Source: JBCDIQ01 sp039024295
GTDB taxonomy: Bacteria; Bacteroidota; Bacteroidia; J057
DNA: 23,468 nt
Assembly (NCBI GenBank): GCA_039024295.1
Contig: JBCDIQ010000036.1
Location: 1 to 23,468, forward strand
Direction: 5' to 3'
Position 1 is the first letter of the stretch. Every line of letters begins with the position of its first letter. The notes beneath the pieces are model-generated. The model ran no database searches, was not told where the DNA came from, and worked only from the letters and a program-made list of their open reading frames with translations. Positions 7,742 to 14,888 of the stretch are shown here, one piece after another. A program made the translations under genes and the position numbers.

Positions 7742-8839
7742 TCACAATTTCCGAAACCGCTTTCCAGGCAACTGCTTCAGCAGTCCGCGAAACTCCATTG
7801 ACAGCAACAAGGCACTCAGTTGATGAACAGGAATGCTCGTTCTGATAGCCAGCTGGTCTACCAAGGCCTCTCCTTTACTGAGCACTTGTAGCACACGGGT
7901 TTCCTCTGCGTTGAGGGGCAAGGCCAGGGTGGCTAGCTCCTGGTTGGGAGGTTGTTGCCAGGCTATTTCCAACTCTTCCAGAATTTCCTCAGGTGTAGTT
8001 ACCAATTTCGCTACTTGATCCCGGATCAGGTGGTTGCAGCCTACAGACACCGGATCGTTCAAACGGCCGGGAACTGCAAAAACCTCTCGGTTCTGGTCAA
8101 AGGCCATACGAGCGGTAATCAGCGCCCCACCTTTTGCTGCGGCCTCAATTACCAGGACTGCCTTGCTCAACCCTGAAATGATCCGATTTCTAGCTGGAAA
8201 GTTGGTGCGCTCAGGTAAGGTTCCACTCAAAAATTCTGTGACCCAACCACCTCGCTCCAGTACTTCTTCCGCCTTTTTCCGGTGTCTGGCAGGATAAATG
8301 GTGTCCAACCCGTGCCCTAACACAGCGGTGGTGATTCCCCCCGTTTCGACTGCACTTTTATGTGCTGCGATGTCAATGCCATAGGCCAGTCCGCTTACCA
8401 CATTCATTCCCGCTCGGGAAAAACAGGCCGCAAACTCAGCTGCCAGCTCTTTGCCGTACTCTGTCGCTTTTCGGGTACCCACAATTGCAATGCCCGGCTG
8501 AAGGTTGAGATCAACAGCCCCCTTTTTAAAAACCAATAGGGGCGCATCGTACAGAAACCCCAATTCACGCGGGTAATCGGGCGAAGTGTAAGGCAGGGGA
8601 ACAATTCCATTCTGTTCACAAAACTGCAACTCCTGTTCAGCTTTCTGGAAATATTCTCTGGGAGAAATGAGCTGGTCGACAACCTTGGGGCCTACACCAG
8701 GTGTTTGCAACAATTTGCCTCTTGTTGCAGCGAATAGTTTGTCAGCTCCTCCAAATCGGGCCAACAGGCGACGCGTACTCACAGGTCCTAGACCATTGAT
8801 TTGGGACAATACCAGTAAATGTAGCAGGGATGATTCCAC
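7742..8839 (-). CDS. dprA: DNA processing protein DprA
   Basis: This 365-residue cytoplasmic protein binds incoming single-stranded DNA in transformation and loads RecA. The N-terminal helix-hairpin-helix part (INGLGPVSTRRLL, 14–26; TPGVGPKVVDQL, 46–57) is followed by the Rossmann core: AIVGTRKATEYG (118–129), SGLAYGIDIAAH (149–160), PARNRIISGLS (215–225), KGGALITAR (236–244), FAVPG (254–258) and GCNHLIR (267–273). A winged-helix domain fills about 308–365 (EETRVLQVL, LSALLLSMEFRGLL). Length is normal. The start is a GTG at 8839; no ATG in frame gives the family N-terminus. The gene is divergent from the response regulator. Confidence 0.96.
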   Translation of the reverse strand: MESSLLHLLVLSQINGLGPVSTRRLLARFGGADKLFAATRGKLLQTPGVGPKVVDQLISPREYFQKAEQELQFCEQNGIVPLPYTSPDYPRELGFLYDAPLLVFKKGAVDLNLQPGIAIVGTRKATEYGKELAAEFAACFSRAGMNVVSGLAYGIDIAAHKSAVETGGITTAVLGHGLDTIYPARHRKKAEEVLERGGWVTEFLSGTLPERTNFPARNRIISGLSKAVLVIEAAAKGGALITARMAFDQNREVFAVPGRLNDPVSVGCNHLIRDQVAKLVTTPEEILEELEIAWQQPPNQELATLALPLNAEETRVLQVLSKGEALVDQLAIRTSIPVHQLSALLLSMEFRGLLKQLPGKRFRKL

Positions 8840-8891
8840 TCTTGGAAGTTCTGATTTGAATGGGGATTTTCCAAAGTGCTTAACCGTAAAT

Positions 8892-8899
8892 TAATTTTG
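8892..8899 (+). promoter_or_regulatory. Candidate -7 box for the response regulator
   Basis: TAATTTTG matches TAnnTTTG exactly and lies 60 bases before ATG 8960 in the divergent spacer with dprA. The nearest upstream TTG is too far (33-base spacer), so this is only half a promoter. Confidence 0.25.
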
Positions 8900-8959
8900 G
8901 CATAATAATGAGGTAGTTGGCAGGCTCTAACATTGAAGTGATTCTTCATAACCAAGTTA

Positions 8960-9649
8960 ATGAGCATCCCAAAAATCCTAATTGTTGATGATGAAGCAGA
9001 TATTCTGGATCTGCTGGAATACAACCTCGAAAAAGACGGCTATGAAGTGATAAAAGGGAAAGATGGGCAGGAAGCAGTGGCAATGGCCGAACAAGAAAAA
9101 CCCGATTTGATTATCTTGGATGTCATGATGCCGCAAATGGATGGCATCAAGGCCTGCCAGATCATCAGAAGCCGGCCAGGCTTAGAGCATGTGTTTATTG
9201 TATTTCTCACCGCGAGGGGCGAGGAGTTTGCGGAATTTGCCGGATTTGAGGCTGGGGCAGATGATTACATTGTTAAGCCGATTAAGCCGCGGGTGCTGCT
9301 CAAGCGGTTGAAGGCACTGCTAAATCGAGGAATCCCTCCCGCTGAAAAAATTCGGGACCTCATCAAGGTACATGACATCGAAATCAACCGGGATGAGTAC
9401 ACGGTTAAACGAGGCCCCAAAGACATTGAGCTAGCGAGAAGGGAATTTGAGTTGTTGTACTTTATGGCATCTCGTCCAGGAAAGCTGTTCAAACGCCAGG
9501 ATTTACTCGACAAAATTTGGGGTAACGTCCATATCACTGACCGGACAGTAGACGTACATGTTCGAAAATTGCGCGAAAAAGTTGGCTCCCGTTACATTCA
9601 AACGGTAAAAGGTGTTGGATATAAATTCCTTGCTGAGGATGGAGAATAG
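8960..9649 (+). CDS. OmpR/PhoB-type response regulator
   Basis: This 229-residue protein has a receiver domain (about 4–120) with the acidic pair DD (10–11), phosphoacceptor Asp54 in LDVMMP, Thr84 in LTARG and Lys106 in IVKPIKP, the full active site. The C-terminal winged helix (about 133–226) has the OmpR-type features REFELLYFM, RTVDVHVRKLREKVG and VKGVGYKF. It is most like the PhoB/YycF branch, which in Bacteroidota usually has a partner histidine kinase beside it. None is encoded here; the next gene, 144 bases downstream on the same strand, is a Pit-like transporter. A role in phosphate control is an inference from that neighbour and the PhoB-like sequence. Confidence 0.95.
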   Translation: MSIPKILIVDDEADILDLLEYNLEKDGYEVIKGKDGQEAVAMAEQEKPDLIILDVMMPQMDGIKACQIIRSRPGLEHVFIVFLTARGEEFAEFAGFEAGADDYIVKPIKPRVLLKRLKALLNRGIPPAEKIRDLIKVHDIEINRDEYTVKRGPKDIELARREFELLYFMASRPGKLFKRQDLLDKIWGNVHITDRTVDVHVRKLREKVGSRYIQTVKGVGYKFLAEDGE

Positions 9650-9793
9650 CGGCCAGCCTACATTACGCCACATGATGGTAAATAATTATCCGTGGTCCTA
9701 ATTTCTGAATCACAGTATTTCCTCCTAAATTCACGCGATTTTCAGACCATCTTCCTTCCAGATTTGCCAAGCAGTTAACCACACACCTATTCC

Positions 9794-10882
9794 ATGGAAT
9801 TTGCAATTATGATCCTGGGTTTTATGCTCGCTTCCTACTCAGTGGTAGGTAACGATGTAATCCAAACCCTGGGAACCTTTTTGACCTCAAATGAGGACAG
9901 GCCCTGGTGGGTACTTTGGCTGTTTGCCGGAGGCATCATGACCGTGATTCTGGTAATCGGGTACATGGGATGGGGCGAATGGTTAGGTGGAAATGATGTT
10001 GCTTATGATCGCCTGGATAAGCTCGTATATCAGGTTGACCCAGCAACAAAGGACTTTGTTTTAGACGCAAACGGGAATCGAATTGAAGAAGAGTTTAGCC
10101 TCTCTCTGTGGTATTTGCTGCCGCCTGTAATCCTGCTGTTCATTACCCGCTTGGGGATACCCGTAAGTACCACCTTCCTGATCCTGTCATTTTTCTCGTT
10201 CAAGAACCTGCCTGACATGCTGTTCAAGTCCCTTTTGGGATATGCGTTGGCATTTGGGGTAGGCTATTTCTTCTATTTGGCTGCAAGCAAACCGTTGGAA
10301 AAAATATTCCTCAAGCGTCCCATGAATTCGGATGATTCCATTTGGACCAATAAAAGTTTCTGGATAGCAGCACAATGGGTGTCTACTGGGTTCCTTTGGT
10401 CTCAGTGGCTTACGCAGGATTTGGCCAATATCTACATCTACTTTGGAAACCCAGAGAGGCTATCTCCTGGCATCTTTTTCCTGACAGTAGCGGTGTTGGT
10501 GGGCATGCTTGCCTACATCTTCTACCAACGAGGAGGAGCGATTCAAGGCATTGTAAAAGCGAAGACCAATACGGCAGACATCCGTTCTGCGACTTTCATT
10601 GACCTATTTTACGGGATGATTTTGATGTTTTTCAAGTACGATGTACTAGGGGTGATTCCCGAAAAAATTCCCATGAGTACCACCTGGGTATTCCTGGGAC
10701 TGTTAGCTGGTCGTGAGTTGGCCATCCGTTCTCAGCTGGGGCCAAAGCCTGATCGCAGCTTAAGCCTGATGATTTTTGCTGACCTGGGAAAAGCAGCCCT
10801 TGGCTTAATTGTGAGTGTGGTGCTGGTATTGGTACTGTATTGGGCAGAAGGTCGTGACATGGCCTCGCTGTTCCTGAACTGA
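9794..10882 (+). CDS. Pit-family (inorganic phosphate transporter-like) membrane protein
   Basis: This 362-residue membrane protein has about nine to ten membrane helices. It shows the internal two-fold repeat of Pit/PiT phosphate permeases: GNDVIQTLGTF (19–29) corresponds to the usual GANDVANAxG signature and TQDLANIYIYFG (207–218) to the second copy, while RLGIPVSTTF (119–128) and KIPMSTTWVF (291–300) are the paired P-x-S-T-T motifs. The signatures deviate from the classic ones (no Ala before Asn20; Gln-Asp for Asn-Asp at 208–209), so substrate is less certain than family. Residues 70–105 form a soluble insert. It follows a PhoB-like regulator on the same strand, consistent with phosphate handling. 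No obvious Shine-Dalgarno precedes ATG 9794. Confidence 0.82.
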   Translation: MEFAIMILGFMLASYSVVGNDVIQTLGTFLTSNEDRPWWVLWLFAGGIMTVILVIGYMGWGEWLGGNDVAYDRLDKLVYQVDPATKDFVLDANGNRIEEEFSLSLWYLLPPVILLFITRLGIPVSTTFLILSFFSFKNLPDMLFKSLLGYALAFGVGYFFYLAASKPLEKIFLKRPMNSDDSIWTNKSFWIAAQWVSTGFLWSQWLTQDLANIYIYFGNPERLSPGIFFLTVAVLVGMLAYIFYQRGGAIQGIVKAKTNTADIRSATFIDLFYGMILMFFKYDVLGVIPEKIPMSTTWVFLGLLAGRELAIRSQLGPKPDRSLSLMIFADLGKAALGLIVSVVLVLVLYWAEGRDMASLFLN

Positions 10883-10913
10883 TTGTCCATTCTATAAATC
10901 CTTCGTATGTTGG
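10883..10913 (+). promoter_or_regulatory. Candidate Bacteroidota promoter of the amidohydrolase gene
   Basis: TTG (10883–10885), a 20-base spacer and TATGTTGG (10906–10913, seven of eight to TAnnTTTG) lie 19 bases before ATG 10933, directly after the Pit-like gene. The spacing fits the -33/-7 elements of this phylum. Confidence 0.35.
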
Positions 10914-10932
10914 GATAAAATCATTCCAACCT

Positions 10933-12663
10933 ATGAAAGCATTTCTTTCCTTCCTGCTGTGGAGCGTGATTGCATGCGTTTCCGCACAGTCAGTAACTGC
11001 CCTCACAGGTCTCAAAGTACTGAACATTGAAACGGGTGCCTACTACGATGGGCCGCAGACGATCTTACTAAAGGAAGGAAAGATTCAAGCCATCATCCCG
11101 GATGCAACAGCTGATCTGGAACCACAAGTAAAACGGTTGGCCAGAAATGGTATGTTCGTGGTACCCGCAATGGTAGATGGGCATGTCCATTTTTTTCAAT
11201 CAGGCGGTCTTTATGCGCGCCCAGATGTAATTGACCTGCGGAAATTAGAACCATACGAAACTGAAATATCCCGCGTAAGAGACCAGGCAGCTGACTTTTT
11301 CCAGCGGTACCTGCGGTGTGGCGTTACCCGGGTAATGGACGTGGGTGGCCCAATGAGCAACTACGATGTGCGCACACAGGCAGACAGCCTAGGAGCAAAT
11401 GCCCCGAAAGCTTATGTAACGGGTCCATTGATAACGCCCTATCTGCCTCCAGAATATAAGGATCTCAAGGACCCTCCTTTTGTGCTGTGTAAAACAGCAG
11501 CAGAAGCTCGAGCCGCGGTCCAGGCCCAACTTCCCTTTAAACCTGACTTCATCAAAATCTGGTACATCGTGCTGCAGAATGAGACTCCACAGGACCACTA
11601 TGACATGGTAAAAGCCACCATTTATGCGTGTTCAACACACAATATCCCTGTAGCAGTTCACGCCACCCAATTTGAAACGGCACGGTTGGCCGTAACAGCA
11701 GGAGCCAAAATCCTGGTCCACAGCATAGATGATGAAATAGTGGACGAGGAATTGGTGAAAATGCTGGTAAAAAATCAGGTCACCTATATTCCTACGCTCA
11801 TGGTGAGTTCGAAATACTTTGAAGTGCTATCTCAGCATTTAGACATCAGTGAGGAAGATTTTGAATTTGCGAACCCTTTTGCCCTGGGCAGTTTGATGGA
11901 TCTTCGGCACATTCCGGCCAAGGCTCGCCCCAGGTTTGTTAATTTTTTGATGTCTCAGGCTAATCCTACCCCCCGGAGGAGCGATTCCATCTCGGCTGTT
12001 AACCTGAAGATTTTATCTGATGCAGGTGTTAACGTAGTAACTGGGACAGACGCGGGAAACATTGGCACTCAGCACGCCTCCTCCTATTTCCAGGAAATCC
12101 GATTGATGCAGCAAGCCGGACTTTCTCCTGCCACTATATTGAAAGCAGGAAGCATAAATGCTGCGAAAGCTTTGGGGGCATCAGCAGAATGGGGCAAGGT
12201 GGCCCCTGGCTACGAGGCTTCTTTCCTCGTTTTGAAAAAAGACCCGCTGGAAGATATTTCTAATTTGAACAGCTTACATGAATTGGTTTGGCGAGGGGAA
12301 GTTCAACCGGCCGAAAAGTTGGCAGTCCCCACCCCAGAAATGGTCGCCCAACAGCAATTAAATGCATACAATGCCCGTGACATTGATGCATTTGTCGCAT
12401 GCTATTCCGATACGGTAAAAGTGTACAACTTCCCTAATGAGCTTTCCTATACGGGAACGGAACAGATGCGTGAGCAATATGGCCGATTTTTCCAGGAAGT
12501 ACCCAATCTCCATTGTGAGCTGGTTAATCGCATAACTGTTGGCAACAAAGTGATTGACCGGGAAAAAGTAACTGGCTTTACAAATGGATACGAAATTGAA
12601 GCGGTAGCAATCTACACCGTTGAACAAGGAAAGATTACGGAGGTGTACTTTATCCGTGGATAG
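10933..12663 (+). CDS. Exported amidohydrolase fused to a C-terminal SnoaL-like domain
   Basis: A signal peptide (about 1–18, ending CVSA) exports this 576-residue protein. Residues about 20–460 form an amidohydrolase-superfamily metal hydrolase: DGHVH (His84, His86), Lys208 in DFIKIW as likely carboxylated metal ligand, His243 in AVHATQ, His263 in LVHSID and Asp373 in TGTDAGN. This set matches the imidazolonepropionase/Xaa-Pro dipeptidase-like branch; the substrate is not predictable. Residues about 465–576 (QQQLNAYNARDIDAFVACYS to the end) form a SnoaL/NTF2-like cone fold. Bacteroidota often carry such hydrolases, but the added domain is unusual. No visible partner gene explains the pairing. 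It ends 24 bases from the convergent gldH stop. Confidence 0.9.
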   Translation: MKAFLSFLLWSVIACVSAQSVTALTGLKVLNIETGAYYDGPQTILLKEGKIQAIIPDATADLEPQVKRLARNGMFVVPAMVDGHVHFFQSGGLYARPDVIDLRKLEPYETEISRVRDQAADFFQRYLRCGVTRVMDVGGPMSNYDVRTQADSLGANAPKAYVTGPLITPYLPPEYKDLKDPPFVLCKTAAEARAAVQAQLPFKPDFIKIWYIVLQNETPQDHYDMVKATIYACSTHNIPVAVHATQFETARLAVTAGAKILVHSIDDEIVDEELVKMLVKNQVTYIPTLMVSSKYFEVLSQHLDISEEDFEFANPFALGSLMDLRHIPAKARPRFVNFLMSQANPTPRRSDSISAVNLKILSDAGVNVVTGTDAGNIGTQHASSYFQEIRLMQQAGLSPATILKAGSINAAKALGASAEWGKVAPGYEASFLVLKKDPLEDISNLNSLHELVWRGEVQPAEKLAVPTPEMVAQQQLNAYNARDIDAFVACYSDTVKVYNFPNELSYTGTEQMREQYGRFFQEVPNLHCELVNRITVGNKVIDREKVTGFTNGYEIEAVAIYTVEQGKITEVYFIRG

Positions 12664-12687
12664 TGTTGAGCTAGAAAGATAATCGAA

Positions 12688-13161
12688 CTACTCGTTTCCA
12701 GAAGCCCCCTGGACTTGCACCTCTTTGATGCCGCATAATTTATCTGGCCGCATGTACTGATGAACCACCAGTTGGCTGCCAGCCGCAGGAGAGCCAATAT
12801 TCAAGGGAAACGAACAGGTGTGAATACCTCCATTTGACTCACATACCCATTCCCCATATGGGTCTACCACCACTTGTGAGAAAACCGTATCAGCAATTAC
12901 TTCCTCGTTTTCCTTCACCTGCACACGCAGGTATAGGTTGCTAAAGTCATAGTCGTCTTCAAATAAAACGCTCAGCGAGACAGGTGCCTCCTCTACTTCA
13001 TACTGCATAGGTACCTCTCGTGACCAGCAACCCTCCCCAGGGATGAAGCGAATCAAGGGAGCAGGCCCTCCGCATCCTTGTAAGAAAAGCCCTACCACAC
13101 AAAAATGGATCAGTTGGTAGGCTCTTTTGAGCAGAGGTCGATTCATGTGTTGCTTGTTCAT
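12688..13161 (-). CDS. gldH: Gliding motility lipoprotein GldH
   Basis: This 157-residue lipoprotein has a hydrophobic leader and a lipobox ending LQGC with Cys30 as the lipid site. The body matches GldH, a lipoprotein needed for gliding and T9SS function in Flavobacterium: DFSNLYLRVQVKENEEVIADT, then DPYGEW, and the C-terminal HQYMRP...GIKEVQVQ all follow the family pattern. The match is by recognition, not search. Its ATG overlaps the ricT stop in an ATGA (13158–13161), so it is translated together with ricT; I recall the same gene pair in other Bacteroidota. A second Met six codons in is possible as start. Confidence 0.85.
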   Translation of the reverse strand: MNKQHMNRPLLKRAYQLIHFCVVGLFLQGCGGPAPLIRFIPGEGCWSREVPMQYEVEEAPVSLSVLFEDDYDFSNLYLRVQVKENEEVIADTVFSQVVVDPYGEWVCESNGGIHTCSFPLNIGSPAAGSQLVVHQYMRPDKLCGIKEVQVQGASGNE

Positions 13162-14534
13162 GACTTTGGAGGAGAATCTGAGGTTGGCTTGGGACCACGG
13201 TTGCGGTTGCGGTTCCCCGATTTCCCTCGGTTCCGATTTCTGGAATTAGCGTTTCCTTGCGGCTTTTCCCCTTCCGGGCGGTTGCCCCCTTGCTTTCGGT
13301 TATTCTGGGGTGCTTTACCTTGATTTTGCGGTCTTCGGTTGTTACCTCCGGAATTGCGTTGCTTGTTCTGTTCGTTGCCAGTGTTGTGCTGACGACCTCG
13401 TTGGTTTTTACCACGTGGCTTTCGCCCTTTTCGCTTTTTATTCCCTGACCTGCGGTTAGGGAGCGAAAGGGGAGCCTGGCCTACTACATCCACAAAGTCG
13501 GTAGCCTCCGCAGCATCTACCTCGGTCCTGACCACTTCAGAAAGGGATTCGACTTTTTCCCATTCAGACTTGGGCATCTCCACCAAGCGAACCACTTCTG
13601 CAACTTCCAGGGGGTACCATGTGGTCTCTGAAGGGTAACTGAACCACATGATCCGCTTGAAGATGTCGGTTTTTTGAAGGTAGGCAGTTCCTTTTTTGGT
13701 ATTGATCTTGTCGATTTTAGGAAAATCCTGAAGTGCATCCAGGTAGGAGTCCAATTCAAAATTCAGGCAACACTTCAATCGGCCACAAAGACCGGAAATT
13801 TTCATTGGATTCAACGATAAGTTCTGGTAACGTGCTGCTGAGGTACTTACCGTCTTGAATTCTGTGAGCCAGGTAGAACAGCAAAGCTCACGTCCACAGG
13901 CACCAATTCCCCCGACCAACCCCGCCTCATGGCGGAGGCCAATTTGCCGCATCTCAACCCGGACCCGAAATTCGCGCGCCAGTACTTTGATCAATTCGCG
14001 AAAATCTACTCGATGATCAGCGATATAATAAAAAATGGCTTTGGTCCCATCTCCCTGGTATTCGATATCGCTCAACTTCATGTTTAGCCCCAGGTCCCAT
14101 ACAAGGGTTCGCGCCCTGGCCAAATCTTCTTTCTCGCGCTCGCGCAAAGCTCGAAGCTGATCTACATCATTTTCGTTGGCTTTCCGGTAAATACGGGGGA
14201 CCTCACCGTTAATTCGGGTTTTCTTTTTGCGCATTTGAAGCTGCGCCATCACCCCTCCTAAAGAAATTGTTCCCACGTTATACCCACGATCACTTTCAAC
14301 GACCACCTGGTCGCCATTGTACAGTAGCAATCCATTTACGTTGCGAAAAAAGTCTTTGTGGGTGTTTTTAAAGCGTACTTCGTATATATTATCCGCCTCA
14401 GAGCGGTCAGGAGGAAGCATATTATTCAGCCAGTCAAACGTGTTCAGCTTATTACACCCGCCGGTCGCACAGCCCCCACTTCGCCCGCATCCACCGCTGG
14501 AACACCCTCCACTGCCACAAGATCCACATCCCAT
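13158..14534 (-). CDS. ricT: PSP1-domain protein RicT (YaaT-like)
   Basis: This 458-residue protein belongs to the PSP1/RicT family, which in Bacillus is part of the iron-sulphur Ric complex that affects RNA maturation. The PSP1 core spans about 50–320, with paired cysteine motifs GACGRELCC (Cys213, 218, 219) and GLCGRLKCC (Cys250, 255, 256). The N-terminus MGCGSCGSGGC has six cysteines (3, 6, 11, 16, 22, 27) among Gly and Ser, a feature of Bacteroidota homologues. The last 100 residues are a basic, Asn/Arg/Gly-rich disordered tail. I start at ATG 14534 because the cysteine cluster is the family's N-terminus; an open frame continues 64 codons upstream without family resemblance. gldH overlaps its end. 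Confidence 0.93.
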   Translation of the reverse strand: MGCGSCGSGGCSSGGCGRSGGCATGGCNKLNTFDWLNNMLPPDRSEADNIYEVRFKNTHKDFFRNVNGLLLYNGDQVVVESDRGYNVGTISLGGVMAQLQMRKKKTRINGEVPRIYRKANENDVDQLRALREREKEDLARARTLVWDLGLNMKLSDIEYQGDGTKAIFYYIADHRVDFRELIKVLAREFRVRVEMRQIGLRHEAGLVGGIGACGRELCCSTWLTEFKTVSTSAARYQNLSLNPMKISGLCGRLKCCLNFELDSYLDALQDFPKIDKINTKKGTAYLQKTDIFKRIMWFSYPSETTWYPLEVAEVVRLVEMPKSEWEKVESLSEVVRTEVDAAEATDFVDVVGQAPLSLPNRRSGNKKRKGRKPRGKNQRGRQHNTGNEQNKQRNSGGNNRRPQNQGKAPQNNRKQGGNRPEGEKPQGNANSRNRNRGKSGNRNRNRGPKPTSDSPPKS

Positions 14535-14888
14535 GCTTGTTGCATTTGAGGTTATCAATCGGTCTCCAAAGGAGTACCATTTTTCGATAACCGATGTGTG
14601 AAAGAACGGCTTCCTGTCTGGAAGCAAGTTGTGCGTGTGAACGAACCAGTTCACATAAACTGGAACTCGCGAACCACGCAACCCGCGTATGTAAGTGAAA
14701 AGCCCAGCCGAAGCGGTACTTCTCAATATATTAATGCTGCTATGAGCAGTATCAATCGGTTATCAGGACGAATATACGAGAATTTGCGGGAAATATAGGG
14801 GGCACAATTGGGTATACTTTTGTATCATGCATGCCCAAATGAAAGAATCGTCCCAAAAGATGGGGGTATTTTCCGAGAGCTTTAAACG
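14535..14888. other. ricT leader region, 354 bases, with short inverted repeats
   Basis: This stretch lies between the end of the propeller gene and the ricT start. It holds a perfect 7-bp inverted repeat TGTGAAC/GTTCACA (14636–14642, 14649–14655), a 6-bp hairpin GCTTCC/GGAAGC (14609–14625), and ATCGGTTATC at 14755–14764 facing its reverse complement at 14586–14595. None is followed by a T-run in the ricT direction, so they look like operator sites or leader structure rather than terminators. I see no tRNA or gene. Confidence 0.5.

Noticed and set aside
14317..14601. Proline-rich open frame opposite the RicT N-terminus
   Set aside because: Its proline and histidine repeats are only the complement of the Gly/Cys codons of RicT.
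14641..14690. tRNA-like segment in the ricT leader
   Set aside because: The hairpins do not assemble into a cloverleaf and there is no T-loop sequence.
14535..14726. 64-codon N-terminal extension of RicT
   Set aside because: The extension has no family resemblance, while the cysteine-rich start at 14534 matches Bacteroidota homologues.
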